DNA from: Bacillota bacterium
GTDB taxonomy: Bacteria > Bacillota > Clostridia > Acetivibrionales > JANLFN01
DNA: 64,000 nucleotides
Direction: 5' to 3'
Assembly: GCA_023421675.1 (NCBI GenBank)
Contig: JAEZTC010000004.1
Span: 62,001 to 126,000 of the forward strand
The notes under the pieces are model-generated. The model worked only from the letters and a program-made list of their open reading frames with translations, had not been told where the DNA came from and ran no database searches. Made by a program: the position numbers and the translations under genes. Every line of letters starts with the position of its first letter. Within the stretch, counting starts at the first letter, position 1. Below, piece after piece: positions 52,602 to 61,630 of the stretch.

Positions 52602-52793
52602 ATGAAACTATTATCAATTATAACTGCCGTTATAACCGCTCTTCTTCTACTATCAAGTTTACTCTGCGGACTATGGATAAAGTCCCATAACCAGACATCA
52701 GACAAAGCAGCCCTTTCATTTCATATGAAATTAGGTATCATCTCGGTGTCGTTTGGGTTAATATCTGTCATATTGCTTATTATTAAAGCATAG
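52602..52793 (+). CDS. Small two-helix membrane protein
   Basis: A 63-residue protein with two hydrophobic segments (~residues 3-26 and 43-62) joined by a short polar loop. It follows the TetR gene by 14 bases with GGGGAA before the ATG and precedes the oxidoreductase gene by 21 bases. I do not recognise it; locus 1 has no counterpart. Confidence 0.75.
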   Translation: MKLLSIITAVITALLLLSSLLCGLWIKSHNQTSDKAALSFHMKLGIISVSFGLISVILLIIKA

Positions 52794-52814
52794 TGGGAAT
52801 GGAGTGATTTTCAG

Positions 52815-53606
52815 GTGAAGATTCTGGTAATACTAGGCAGTCCAAAAGAGAAAGGTAATACAAATAATATTGTCAAAATAGTTGAACAGCAGTTTAAATG
52901 TTTTGATGAATCTGTAGAATTCGAGTATTTGGTTTTAAAGAATATTAATTTTCAATTATGCAAAGGCTGCTATCAATGCCTTGAAAAGGGTGAAAACCAC
53001 TGTCCTCTTAAAGATGACAGAGAAGAGATAGAAGCTAAAATGGCGAATTCAGATGGTGTAATATTCGCCTGCCCTGTTTATGTATATAATGTTCCATGGA
53101 TAATGAAAAACTTTATTGATCGGTTTGCTTACGCATCCCACAGGCCACGTTTTAACGGAAAAAAATCAATGGTTATCTGTACCACCGGAGCTGTCGGTTT
53201 AAAATATACCCTTTTTACAATGGCTTTTCAGGTTGGTACCTGGGGCTTTAAAGTTACACAAAAACTAGGAATTGTATGCCATCCCGGGCACATTTCTGAA
53301 AAAGGCAAACAGAAGCTTGAAAGAAAAACGCAGAAAGATATTATTAATAAATCCAAAGCCTTTTATAAATCCGTAAAAAATACAAATCCGTCCAAACCCG
53401 GATTACTAGATCTTATAGCATTTAGACTTCAAAAATTTGCTTTTTCACGGTCAGATAAAAGTCTTGCAGATTATAATTATTGGATTAACAAAGGCTGGTT
53501 TGATAAAAAAACCACTTACTATTATCCTGTGAAAACAAATATAATAAAAAAAGTCCTTTCCAATATAATATCAAGTATCTCTATTGGGTATCAAAAGACT
53601 AAATAA
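52815..53606 (+). CDS. Flavodoxin-fold NADPH-dependent FMN reductase-like oxidoreductase (locus 2)
   Basis: A 263-residue paralogue of the protein at 23136, starting at GTG after GGAGTGA. It has the GSPKEKGNTNN phosphate loop, a C-x2-C-rich GCYQCLEKGENHCP loop, and FACPVYVYNVPWIMKNFIDR over the flavin; the HRPRFNGKKSMVICTTG block matches its paralogue closely. The basic C-terminal region is also shared. Likely a redox enzyme acting on a quinone-like or aromatic inducer sensed by the TetR partner, which is inference. Confidence 0.88.
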   Translation: MKILVILGSPKEKGNTNNIVKIVEQQFKCFDESVEFEYLVLKNINFQLCKGCYQCLEKGENHCPLKDDREEIEAKMANSDGVIFACPVYVYNVPWIMKNFIDRFAYASHRPRFNGKKSMVICTTGAVGLKYTLFTMAFQVGTWGFKVTQKLGIVCHPGHISEKGKQKLERKTQKDIINKSKAFYKSVKNTNPSKPGLLDLIAFRLQKFAFSRSDKSLADYNYWINKGWFDKKTTYYYPVKTNIIKKVLSNIISSISIGYQKTK

Positions 53607-53705
53607 ATTCCTGATTATAGTCCGCAGTACTTATGTATATGACACCCTCCTGTCAGGTTAAATAAGGTATAATCTACTTAAATAACAACAGAAGGAATGG
53701 TTGAT

Positions 53706-54128
53706 ATGAGTATAGGAATTTTTACGGATAAAAGCTGCAAGCCGTCCTTGGATGATATGTTCGAGGCAGTATCGGCTTCAAAAGTGAACTTGAAAGCTTT
53801 ATTTGGTGCAATTGAAGAAAATTTCAAAGCCAAAAGTGAATTCAAGTTTTACGGTAGAAACTATGGGTGGGCACTAAACTTCAGGAAATCAGGCAAGTCT
53901 CTGATTTCTATATACCCTAGTGACAATATGTTTACAGTTCAGATTATACTGGACAAGGTTCAGGCAGAGGAAGCTATTAATTCGGATATATCAGAAGCTG
54001 TCAGAGATATTATCAACAATACAGAAGAAATATATGAAGGCAAATGGATATATATCAAAGTGGTACCAACAAGCGAAATCAGGGATATTGAAACACTTTT
54101 GAATATAAGAATGAAAAAAGCAAATTAA
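53706..54128 (+). CDS. DUF3788-like protein
   Basis: A 140-residue soluble protein; AGAAGGA suits the ATG at 53706 better than the one at 53697. The central KFYGRNYGWALNFRKSGKSL and a late YEGKWIYIKV are typical of DUF3788, a family of unknown function. A TATAAT at 53668-53673 is probably the -10 element. Single gene with a terminator at 54134. Confidence 0.8.
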   Translation: MSIGIFTDKSCKPSLDDMFEAVSASKVNLKALFGAIEENFKAKSEFKFYGRNYGWALNFRKSGKSLISIYPSDNMFTVQIILDKVQAEEAINSDISEAVRDIINNTEEIYEGKWIYIKVVPTSEIRDIETLLNIRMKKAN

Positions 54129-54133
54129 ATTAT

Positions 54134-54168
54134 ACAAGACAAGGCTCAATCAATGAAACTTGTCTTGT
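54134..54168 (+). terminator. Terminator of DUF3788-like gene
   Basis: ACAAGACAAG pairs with CTTGTCTTGT; T-rich beyond it. Confidence 0.75.
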
Positions 54169-54212
54169 TATATATTCTATGGTTTCTCGTTACATAGTAG
54201 CTATGCTGCTGC

Positions 54213-55811
54213 TTACGACAATACACCATCTTTGGCTTCCAGATATTCGTCATAGGTTGTCATTCGGTCAATCAAACCATCCTCTGTCAGTTCAATAATT
54301 CGGTTTGCAACCGTCTGCACAAACTGGTGGTCATGGGAAGCAAACAGAATAACGCCTTTAAAATCCATCAGACCATTATTTACCGCTGTAATAGATTCCA
54401 GGTCAAGATGGTTGGTAGGCTGATCAAGCACCAGAACGTTAGAACCAAACATCATCATACGCGAAAGCATACAACGCACTTTTTCCCCTCCGGAAAGGAC
54501 TCTGACTTCTTTAAAAACATCGTCCCCTGAAAACAGCATTTTCCCAAGGAAGCCACGCAAGTATGTTTCTGTGATATCTGAGGAATACTGCTCCAACCAT
54601 TTAATAATGCTTAATTTGCAACCGTCAAAAAATTCAGAGCTGTCCTGTGGAAAATAGGATTGGCTGGTGCTGACTCCCCATTTGTAGGAGCCTTCATCTG
54701 GTTCCAATTCACCCATTAAAATTTTGAATAAAGTGGTGTTTGCAATTTCATTGGAACCGACAAATGCAATTTTATCGTCCTTATTTGCACGGAAACTTAC
54801 ATTATTTAAAACCTTTACCCCATCAACTGTTTTCGAAATCCCCTCAACTGCCAAAATTTCTTTGCCTGGTTCACGGTCCATGGTAAAGCCAACAAATGGA
54901 TAACGACGCGAAGAAGCCGGCATATCTTCTATAGTTAATTTATCAAGAAGCTTTTTTCGTGAAGTCGCCTGCTTCGATTTTGATTTGTTAGCGGAAAAGC
55001 GCTGAATAAAGGCCTGAAGGTCTTTAATTTTTTCTTCAGTCTTACGATTCTGGTCGCGCATGATTCGCTGCATAAGCTGACTGGATTCATACCAGAAATC
55101 ATAGTTACCTACATAAAGACGAATCTGATTGTAATCGATATCCACAATGTGAGTACATACAACATTAAGGAAATGTCGGTCATGGGAAACAACAATAACT
55201 GTTCCATGATAGTCAATCAAAAAATCTTCCAGCCATGCAATCGATTTATTGTCAAGGTCATTGGTCGGCTCGTCCAACAGGATAATATCCGGTTGCCCGA
55301 ACAAAGCACTTGCAAGCAGAACTTTAACTTTTTCAGCACCAGTCAGTGTACTCATTTGGGCATATAATATTGAATTATCAACGCCCAGGCCCTGAAGAAG
55401 TCTGGCAGCTTCTGTCTCCGCATCCCAGCCGTTTAACTCAGCAAACTCTGCTTCCAATTCCGCAGCCAGCATTCCATCCTCATCAGAAAAATCCTCTTTC
55501 GCATAGAGCGCATCTTTTTGTTTAGAGACTTCATAAAGCCTCGGATTTCCCATTATTATTGTATCAAGCACAGTATATTCGTTAAATGCATGATGGTTCT
55601 GCTTCAAAACGGACATACGCAGTTTTGAGTTAATTGAAATTTCACCTTTTGTGGGCTCCAATTCTCCGGAAAGCAACTTTAAAAAGGTAGATTTTCCAGC
55701 GCCATTCGCTCCTATTACCCCGTAGCAGTTGCCAGCAGCGAACAGTAAATTTACATTAGAAAACAGGCTTTGTCCGCTAAAGCTCAGCCCAAGGTCTGTT
55801 ATAGTAATCAT
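54213..55811 (-). CDS. ABC-F family ATPase (YbiT-like)
   Basis: A 532-residue soluble protein with two ABC domains and no membrane part, so an ABC-F ribosome-associated factor. Domain 1 has Walker A GANGAGKST and Walker B ILLDEPTNDLD; its signature is degenerate (LTGAEK). Domain 2 has the signature LSGGEK and LVLDQPTNHLD, but its Walker A reads GSNEIANTT, lacking the Lys; this change is common in YbiT-like Firmicutes members. The inter-domain linker (~residues 245-310) is rich in Lys and contacts the ribosome. Single gene. Confidence 0.93.
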   Translation of the reverse strand: MITITDLGLSFSGQSLFSNVNLLFAAGNCYGVIGANGAGKSTFLKLLSGELEPTKGEISINSKLRMSVLKQNHHAFNEYTVLDTIIMGNPRLYEVSKQKDALYAKEDFSDEDGMLAAELEAEFAELNGWDAETEAARLLQGLGVDNSILYAQMSTLTGAEKVKVLLASALFGQPDIILLDEPTNDLDNKSIAWLEDFLIDYHGTVIVVSHDRHFLNVVCTHIVDIDYNQIRLYVGNYDFWYESSQLMQRIMRDQNRKTEEKIKDLQAFIQRFSANKSKSKQATSRKKLLDKLTIEDMPASSRRYPFVGFTMDREPGKEILAVEGISKTVDGVKVLNNVSFRANKDDKIAFVGSNEIANTTLFKILMGELEPDEGSYKWGVSTSQSYFPQDSSEFFDGCKLSIIKWLEQYSSDITETYLRGFLGKMLFSGDDVFKEVRVLSGGEKVRCMLSRMMMFGSNVLVLDQPTNHLDLESITAVNNGLMDFKGVILFASHDHQFVQTVANRIIELTEDGLIDRMTTYDEYLEAKDGVLS

Positions 55812-56034
55812 AGTATCTTATCCTTTCTATCTAAAACTCATAGACCTTTACTTTAGCATAATTAGCGGGGAAAAACAATGTAATACATATCAATATCTTA
55901 CATTTCATACTCTTGCCGGGGTTTATTCCGTTTAAACCTTATAAAAAATATTGAACCAGGGTGAAAACAATAGTAAAATTTGTTTGTACAGAAATAAATG
56001 TGTCCATATAAATTTTACATTTTGGAGATTATAA

Positions 56035-57078
56035 ATGGAAAATAAGAAATACTATTTTATTGATCTTTTAAGAATTACTGCTGCCCTTGCCGTTATAGTA
56101 CTTCACGTCTCTGCAAATTTATCTGTATTAAAACAAGTTGGAAGCAGTCAGTGGTGGCTGGGTAACATCTTTAATGCATCATCGAGATGGTGCGTGCCTG
56201 TTTTTGTAATGATAAGCGGATATTTACTGCTTAATCCGGGTAAAGAACAGAGTGTTGGCCCATTTCTGAAGAGGCGGCTTATAAGAGTTGGAATTCCTTT
56301 GCTTACTTGGTCTGCTATATACTTCGTCTGGGATGAGTATGCAAATGGAGCGCATCTAACAATAAAAGAAATCTTAAAGAGAATACTATCAGGAAAGCCT
56401 TATGCGCATTTGTATTTTTTGTTTGTAATAGCTGGGCTTTATTTAATTACACCAATATTACGAAAATTCCTTCAAAGGGCAAGTAAAATAGATGTATCAT
56501 ATCTGATTTTTATATCATTTGGTGTTTCAATTGCAGTTATTGCCTTAAACAACTTTATACCGTCCATAAGTACAAGCTTTAATGCGTTTACAATGTTTTT
56601 ACTTTATACATGCTATTATGTATTAGGTTATTACATTAAAACGTACATATCTAAAAAATATAGTTTCAAAGCATATTTGACAATATTCTTTCTTTCATTG
56701 AGTATTACAATTGTAGGCTCTTACTTTTCGGCAGTGTATGAATTTAATAATTATTTCTTTTCTTACTTAAGTCCACTGGTAATACTAATGTCAATATCGC
56801 TATTTATGATTTTTATTGGTTTGGAAAATTACTTAGTCAAACACCCCAACCTCAGTAAAGTAACTAATATAATTGCAGACTCAACTTTTGGGATATATTT
56901 AGTTCATCTTATCGTTAAAGGTATTCTTGAAAAAGGATTTTTAGGAATAACAATTAGCGTCACCACTGTGAATGCATTTATCGGACTTCCATTAACTGTA
57001 TTAATGGTATTTCTGATATCTTTAATTACAACATATGTGATAAAGAAAATTCCATTAATAAAACATATTATGGGATAA
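56035..57078 (+). CDS. Acyltransferase-3 family membrane protein
   Basis: A 347-residue integral membrane O-acyltransferase (OafA/WecH-like) with about ten helices. The N-terminal FIDLLRITAALAVIVLHVSA carries the conserved D and catalytic-type His, and RWCVPVFVMISGYLLLNP follows. It would acetylate surface glycans. GGAG precedes the ATG. Stand-alone gene; together with the MBOAT/SGNH pair it points to surface-polymer O-acetylation. Confidence 0.92.
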   Translation: MENKKYYFIDLLRITAALAVIVLHVSANLSVLKQVGSSQWWLGNIFNASSRWCVPVFVMISGYLLLNPGKEQSVGPFLKRRLIRVGIPLLTWSAIYFVWDEYANGAHLTIKEILKRILSGKPYAHLYFLFVIAGLYLITPILRKFLQRASKIDVSYLIFISFGVSIAVIALNNFIPSISTSFNAFTMFLLYTCYYVLGYYIKTYISKKYSFKAYLTIFFLSLSITIVGSYFSAVYEFNNYFFSYLSPLVILMSISLFMIFIGLENYLVKHPNLSKVTNIIADSTFGIYLVHLIVKGILEKGFLGITISVTTVNAFIGLPLTVLMVFLISLITTYVIKKIPLIKHIMG

Positions 57079-57107
57079 AATGATTTTTAGGTTAGACCAA
57101 CCTTCCC

Positions 57108-57123
57108 GGGTTCGATTCCGTCC
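57108..57123 (+). repeat. Orphan T-arm-like sequence
   Basis: GGGTTCGATTCCGTCC matches 16 bases of the T-arm of tRNA-Thr(TGT), which lies ~145 bases away in the opposite orientation. Confidence 0.6.
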
Positions 57124-57235
57124 TTTGAATAAAATAAAAAAGTTAGATTGAACTAACGGCTTAATGAAACTTTTTTGAAATGCATTTTACGGAAAGTAAC
57201 AAATTAATGAAAATTAAACTTTCCTATGCATTATA

Positions 57236-57266
57236 AAAAGACTCCGGTTTTCACCGAAGTCTTTTT
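57236..57266 (-). terminator. Terminator of tRNA-Thr
   Basis: AAAAAGACTCCGG pairs with CCGAAGTCTTTTT; symmetrical T/A tracts. Confidence 0.8.
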
Positions 57267-57341
57267 GGAGCTGGCGGACGGAATCGAACCCCCGACCTGC
57301 TGATTACAAGTCAGCTGCTCTACCTGCTGAGCTACGCCAGC
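57266..57341 (-). tRNA. tRNA-Thr (anticodon TGT)
   Basis: The minus strand starts GCTGGCG and ends CGCCAGC-T-CCA; anticodon loop CTTGTAA gives TGT, reading ACA. The T-stem has one non-pairing position. Confidence 0.95.
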
Positions 57342-57855
57342 ATATATTGATTTTTGCCTGACAATTAGATAGTATACCAGCAGAAAAGACACGTGTCAAC
57401 ATATTATGGGCAGAAAATTTTGCCCTGTTTTCTTATAATTTTCATTAAGACAATATTATAATTGTATGTTTATATGATTTCCTGAGTCCTGTAAAAATCC
57501 AAAAGCAATTAAACTATCTTTACAGTTAAAAACAACTTTGCTCAAACCCATTTATAATGGCCTATTCCGAAGACAACCCTTATAAAATTACTATTACCTA
57601 TGTACTATATCCTCCATCTATCTTACATTAATCATCTTGACTTTATCTTCCATTTCCTGTAATTTAATTTAGGACATATTCCATTTAATGGTAATACGTC
57701 CAGATACACCAAATATATCACGGCTTATTACAAGCTAAAAAGGGGGTAATTTTCACACTTATCAGATTACAGTAAGACATCAACAGTATTAAATCAAAAT
57801 GATTCTTTCAGCAGCAAGCATTTTTCATAACTTACATCAAACAGGAGGAAAGAAA
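57342..57855. other. 514-base gene-free region upstream of scaffoldin gene
   Basis: No gene is seen. A possible promoter, TTGACT (57637-57642), 17 bases, TAATTT (57660-57665), would give a ~185-base leader. A GGGCA/TGCCC hairpin near 57407 may end transcription from the left. Otherwise featureless AT-rich sequence. Confidence 0.4.
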
Positions 57856-59916
57856 ATGAAAAAAACTATAAGTCTTTTGTTAACTGCCATAATAGTTATG
57901 GCTTCAATGTTAATCCCCGTGGGAGTTTTTGCTGAGAATAACAGTATTAAAGTTATGTTTTCCAATGGAAATACATCGTCCTCAACTAATTCGATATATC
58001 CAAGGTTTAAAGTAACTAATACCAGTTCAAATAGTATTAATCTGGCAGATTTAAAACTCAGATATTATTACACAATAGACCAGGAACAACCCCAAAAATT
58101 CTGGTGCGATAACGCAGGAATAACTTCGAACAACACCTACACAGATGTAACATCTATTGTCACCGGAAACTTTGCGAAGCTTGCTATCCCATCAGCTAAT
58201 GCGGACTACTATCTGGAAGTCGGTTTCAACTCAGGCACATTAGAATCTGGTGCATCTATAGAAGTTCAAACAAGATTTGCAAAAAATGATTGGTCAAATT
58301 TTAACCAATCAAATGATTATTCCTTTTGCTCAAGTTCAGTTTATACTGAATGGAATAGTATATCTGCATTTTTATCAGGAACTCTGGTGTTTGGTACGCA
58401 AATAGAAATTCAAAACTCTTCTATTTTACCAACACATATATCCTTTGATAAAAACGCTTCAGAAGATATCGTTGTAGCATTCTCACCTAATGGTAATCAG
58501 TTGGTAAGCATTAAAAGCGGATCTGATTTGGTGCCATATGTAATTTCGGGTAATACTGTCATAATAGCAAAGGATTATCTGTCCTCACTTCCTATAGGTG
58601 AAATTTCTTTTATCTTTGATTTTAGTGCAGGGACTGATCCTGTACTCGGCATTACAATAATGGATACAACTCCAAAGAATTCATCTATATTAATGACTTC
58701 GGCTTTCTTTGATAAAAATGCATCAAATCAGGCAGATATATTGGTTACCGTTTCTCTTAATGGAAACAAGCTTCTGGGTATTACAAATGGTTCAGATAAT
58801 GTGCCTTACACTACTTACGGTGATTTTGTCAAAATAAGCAAAGGATACCTTGCGTCTCTTCCTGTTGGTAATACATCATTAAAATTTGATTTCAGTGCGG
58901 GAGTTGATCCTGTTCTAGATATTTCAGTGATGGATACCACCCCTAAAAATTCGTCCATATCTATAACATCAGCCTTCTTTGACAAAAATACTTCAAATCA
59001 AGCAGATATATTGGTTACTGTTTCTCTCAACGGGAACAAGCTGCTCGGCATTTCAAATGGTTCAGAAAATGTACCTTACGCCACTTATGGTGATTTTGTC
59101 AAAATAAGCAAAGGATACCTTGCGTCTCTTCCTGTTGGTAATACATCATTGACCTTTGATTTCAGTTCAGGAGTTGATCCCGTTCTAGATATTTCAATAA
59201 TGGATACCACCCCTAAGAATTCGTCCATATCTATAACATCAGCCTCCTTTGACAAAAATACTTCAAATCAAGCAGATATATTGGTTACTGTTTCTCTCAA
59301 CGGGAACAAGCTGCTTGGCATTACAAACGGTTCTGATACAGTTCCATATAAAACTGATGGCAATGTTGTATGCATAAGCAAAGAGTACCTTGCATCTCTT
59401 TCTACAGGTAAGTATACTCTTACCTTTAACTTTAACGCGGGTAATAAAGCTGAATTTATACTTAATGTAATAGATACAACTTCGCAAAATATGGCAGTAA
59501 CAGTAGGCTCCGTAGAAGGAAAGCAAGGTGATATGGTTACGATTCCAATAATTACAAGTTCAGTTCCTTCTTACGGTATCAATTATTGCGATTTTACACT
59601 CAACTACGATACAAGTAAGCTTGAACTGATAAAAATAGAACCACATCCATACATAATAGGTTATTTAAACACTCAAAGATTATTTAACGGAATAAAATTT
59701 AAATATTTTTCCGGATTCTCGACTCAAAGTCATATAATAAATAAAGATGATGTATTTGCATCTGTCACCTTCAGAATTAAGCATAGCGCTGCTGTAGGTA
59801 ATACTAATATCACAATAGCAGATAATTATAAATTCAGAGACACGAATAACACCTTTATAAATATAATACTGACTAATGGTATTGTTAACATTACCAATAA
59901 CTGTCCATTTAACTAA
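57856..59916 (+). CDS. Secreted scaffoldin: CBM3, four X2 modules, one cohesin
   Basis: The ATG at 57856 follows CAGGAGG and gives a clean signal peptide (cut after VFA). Residues ~28-185 form a family 3 carbohydrate-binding module (VMFSNGNTSSSTNSIYPRF, LRYYYTID, EVGFNSGTLESGASIEVQ). Four X2 (CBM_X2) modules follow (~190-545) with FDKN.SNQADI, NGN.L..I.NGS and YLASLP.G. The last ~135 residues are a cohesin (VGSVEGKQGDMVTIPI, CDFTLNYDTSKLELI, FASVTFRI). It has no dockerin or SLH. Such a protein would tether one dockerin-bearing enzyme to crystalline cellulose. No cellulosomal enzyme gene is adjacent. Confidence 0.9.
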   Translation: MKKTISLLLTAIIVMASMLIPVGVFAENNSIKVMFSNGNTSSSTNSIYPRFKVTNTSSNSINLADLKLRYYYTIDQEQPQKFWCDNAGITSNNTYTDVTSIVTGNFAKLAIPSANADYYLEVGFNSGTLESGASIEVQTRFAKNDWSNFNQSNDYSFCSSSVYTEWNSISAFLSGTLVFGTQIEIQNSSILPTHISFDKNASEDIVVAFSPNGNQLVSIKSGSDLVPYVISGNTVIIAKDYLSSLPIGEISFIFDFSAGTDPVLGITIMDTTPKNSSILMTSAFFDKNASNQADILVTVSLNGNKLLGITNGSDNVPYTTYGDFVKISKGYLASLPVGNTSLKFDFSAGVDPVLDISVMDTTPKNSSISITSAFFDKNTSNQADILVTVSLNGNKLLGISNGSENVPYATYGDFVKISKGYLASLPVGNTSLTFDFSSGVDPVLDISIMDTTPKNSSISITSASFDKNTSNQADILVTVSLNGNKLLGITNGSDTVPYKTDGNVVCISKEYLASLSTGKYTLTFNFNAGNKAEFILNVIDTTSQNMAVTVGSVEGKQGDMVTIPIITSSVPSYGINYCDFTLNYDTSKLELIKIEPHPYIIGYLNTQRLFNGIKFKYFSGFSTQSHIINKDDVFASVTFRIKHSAAVGNTNITIADNYKFRDTNNTFINIILTNGIVNITNNCPFN
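58661..59470 (+). repeat. 270-bp tandem repeat encoding X2 modules
   Basis: Three units starting at 58661, 58931 and 59201, each exactly 90 codons. Units two and three are almost identical over ~200 bases, pointing to recent duplication; the first X2 (~58420-58660) is more divergent. Confidence 0.9.
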
Positions 59917-59940
59917 TACCTTCTGCATAAATAATATAGT

Positions 59941-59977
59941 ATAAAAAAACAAGTCACAAAACTGTGACTTGTTTTTT
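59941..59977. terminator. Terminator shared by scaffoldin gene and tRNA-Val
   Basis: AAAAAACAAGTCACA pairs with TGTGACTTGTTTTTT; strong in both directions. Confidence 0.9.
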
Positions 59978-60052
59978 GGTGGGAACTATAGGGCTCGAAC
60001 CTATGACCCCCTGCTTGTAAGGCAGGTGCTCTCCCAGCTGAGCTAAGCTCCC
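59977..60052 (-). tRNA. tRNA-Val (anticodon TAC)
   Basis: The minus strand starts GGGAGCTTAGCT and ends AGTTCCC-A-CCA; anticodon loop CTTACAA gives TAC, reading GUA. Confidence 0.95.
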
Positions 60053-60376
60053 GTGGTTTTATTTCTTAAGGCAAGAGTTATTATACCACTTTTAAAACTC
60101 TAAAGTCAATTGAAAACTTATGGAAAATTTTTTTATTTCCTCAAAATTAATTAATGTATTATGTAACAGGGTTTACATAAGCCGCATATTATATACTGTT
60201 AGCAACTACAAAAAGCCCCATACGTTATACCTCCAAAACCATACCCATAATAAAAAGCCAATCAGGGATAGTCCTAACATCCCTGATTGTGCTTATAATT
60301 GAATAAAGACAGGACTAAAAAGGAGACAGTTATAAACTGTCTCCTTCGCATTTTCAGACTTATGTAGCCGAGTCCT
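60053..60376. other. Gene-free region between tRNA-Val and small membrane protein gene
   Basis: Contains two hairpins, ATCAGGGA/TCCCTGAT (~60258-60285) and the terminator at 60318. A short Tyr/Gly-rich frame on the minus strand near 60190-60250 has no proper start. Confidence 0.4.
60318..60347 (-). terminator. Terminator of the 37-residue membrane protein gene
   Basis: AAGGAGACAGTT pairs with AACTGTCTCCTT; the minus-strand product ends in TTTTTAG. Confidence 0.8.
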
Positions 60377-60490
60377 TTACTTATCATCCTCTCTCGGTGC
60401 TCCAAACCCATCGAAAAGGAAAAGGAATAAAATGATAAAGAATAAAATAGTGGAATTGCCGCCAAAGAATTTTCCAAATCCAACACCCAT
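60377..60490 (-). CDS. 37-residue small membrane protein
   Basis: GGAG lies 9 bases before an ATG at 60490. The peptide opens MGVGFGKFFGGNS, has one strongly hydrophobic helix (TILFFIILFLFLF) and ends DGFGAPREDDK. A Gly/Phe head, a single helix and a charged tail recall small sporulation or coat-associated peptides, but no family can be named. Two direct copies of AACTGTTATG lie 13 bases apart just upstream. A terminator 30 bases beyond the stop supports a genuine gene. Confidence 0.7.
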   Translation of the reverse strand: MGVGFGKFFGGNSTILFFIILFLFLFDGFGAPREDDK

Positions 60491-60675
60491 TATTATTTCT
60501 CCTTTCATAACAGTTTACATAACAGTTCTCATAATCAGTATATTCACAAAGCTTTAAAACTGTTACATAAATCGCAATATAATCCGGCAAAAGCCTGTAA
60601 TGCTTGATTGATAGCACTTGTATATTGTGTTATTATATAACCTGTATAAATCATAAGCATACGGAGCAAATTATA

Positions 60676-61596
60676 ATGAAAATCAGTACATTTAAAGCTA
60701 ACATTTTTCTATTACTAGCTGCGGCAATATGGGGCTTTGCATTTGTTGCACAGAAAGTAGGCGCGGAATATCTCGGTGCGTTTTCATTTAACGGAATAAG
60801 GTTTACACTGGGAAGCTTATCATTAATTCCTTTAATAATTTATAACAACAAAAAAGCTAAACAGACTAATTCTGTGCCAATAAATAAAAAGAGTGTGATT
60901 CCTGCAGGAATAATCGCTGGAACAATTCTATTCTCGGCAGCATCACTACAGCAATTGGGTATGACATCAAATTCCTCCGGCAAGGCAGCATTTATAACCG
61001 GTCTGTATATTGTTCTTGTACCCGTTTTTGGAATATTTCTCAAACAGTATATAAAGCTAAGCGGCTGGCTAGGTGTGATTGTGGCAATTACCGGATTGTA
61101 TTTTCTTTGTATTAAAGGCAGCTTTAGTGTTTCCAAATACGACGCATACCTGTTAATAGGCTCATTTTTCTGGACAGCTCACATACTCGTGATTGACTAC
61201 TTTACCAAAAAGGTAGATACTTTAAAGCTTTCGTGCTCTCAGTTCATAGTATGCTCAATATTGAGTCTTGCCTGTGCTTTTATGTTTGAAAAAATAACTC
61301 TCGATGCAGTTCTTAATGCAGCTGTACCTCTCCTATACGGGGGATTTTGTTCTGTAGGTATTGCCTATACACTTCAAGTTATTGGGCAGAAATATGCACG
61401 TCCTGCACCTGCGGCTATTATTCTAAGCATGGAGACGGTATTTGCAAGTATAGGTGGGTTCATAATACTTAATGAAAACCTTGGCGCCAGGGGATATCTT
61501 GGCTGTGCTCTTATGCTAACCGGAATGCTGCTGTCACAGCTTCAGAATTTTAGCAAAAAGGATGTAACAGCTATAAATAAGGTAATTGAAGGATAG
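60676..61596 (+). CDS. EamA/DMT-family transporter
   Basis: The start at 60676 follows CGGAGC; an upstream ATG at 60604 adds a Cys/His-rich stretch unlike the family. The 306-residue product has ten helices in two EamA halves (AAIWGFAFVAQKVGAEYLGAF at the start of the first, ETVFASIGGFIILNENLG late in the second). The family exports or imports small metabolites. Substrate unknown. A GNAT gene follows after 34 bases, probably in the same transcript. Confidence 0.93.
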   Translation: MKISTFKANIFLLLAAAIWGFAFVAQKVGAEYLGAFSFNGIRFTLGSLSLIPLIIYNNKKAKQTNSVPINKKSVIPAGIIAGTILFSAASLQQLGMTSNSSGKAAFITGLYIVLVPVFGIFLKQYIKLSGWLGVIVAITGLYFLCIKGSFSVSKYDAYLLIGSFFWTAHILVIDYFTKKVDTLKLSCSQFIVCSILSLACAFMFEKITLDAVLNAAVPLLYGGFCSVGIAYTLQVIGQKYARPAPAAIILSMETVFASIGGFIILNENLGARGYLGCALMLTGMLLSQLQNFSKKDVTAINKVIEG

Positions 61597-61630
61597 GAAT
61601 TTTATTTAGTTAAAGAGGTATATAATTCTA

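Noticed and set aside
54213..55811. Missing Walker A lysine in the second ABC domain as a sign of pseudogene
   Set aside because: The frame is intact and this substitution is, to my knowledge, common in YbiT-like ABC-F proteins.
57470..57570. 32-codon minus-strand frame upstream of the scaffoldin gene
   Set aside because: No ribosome site, low-complexity AT-rich context and no recognisable motif.
60190..60250. Tyr/Gly-rich short minus-strand frame resembling YjcZ-type sporulation peptides
   Set aside because: The frame has only a TTG start inside a hairpin and no ribosome site; could be a remnant but cannot be supported.
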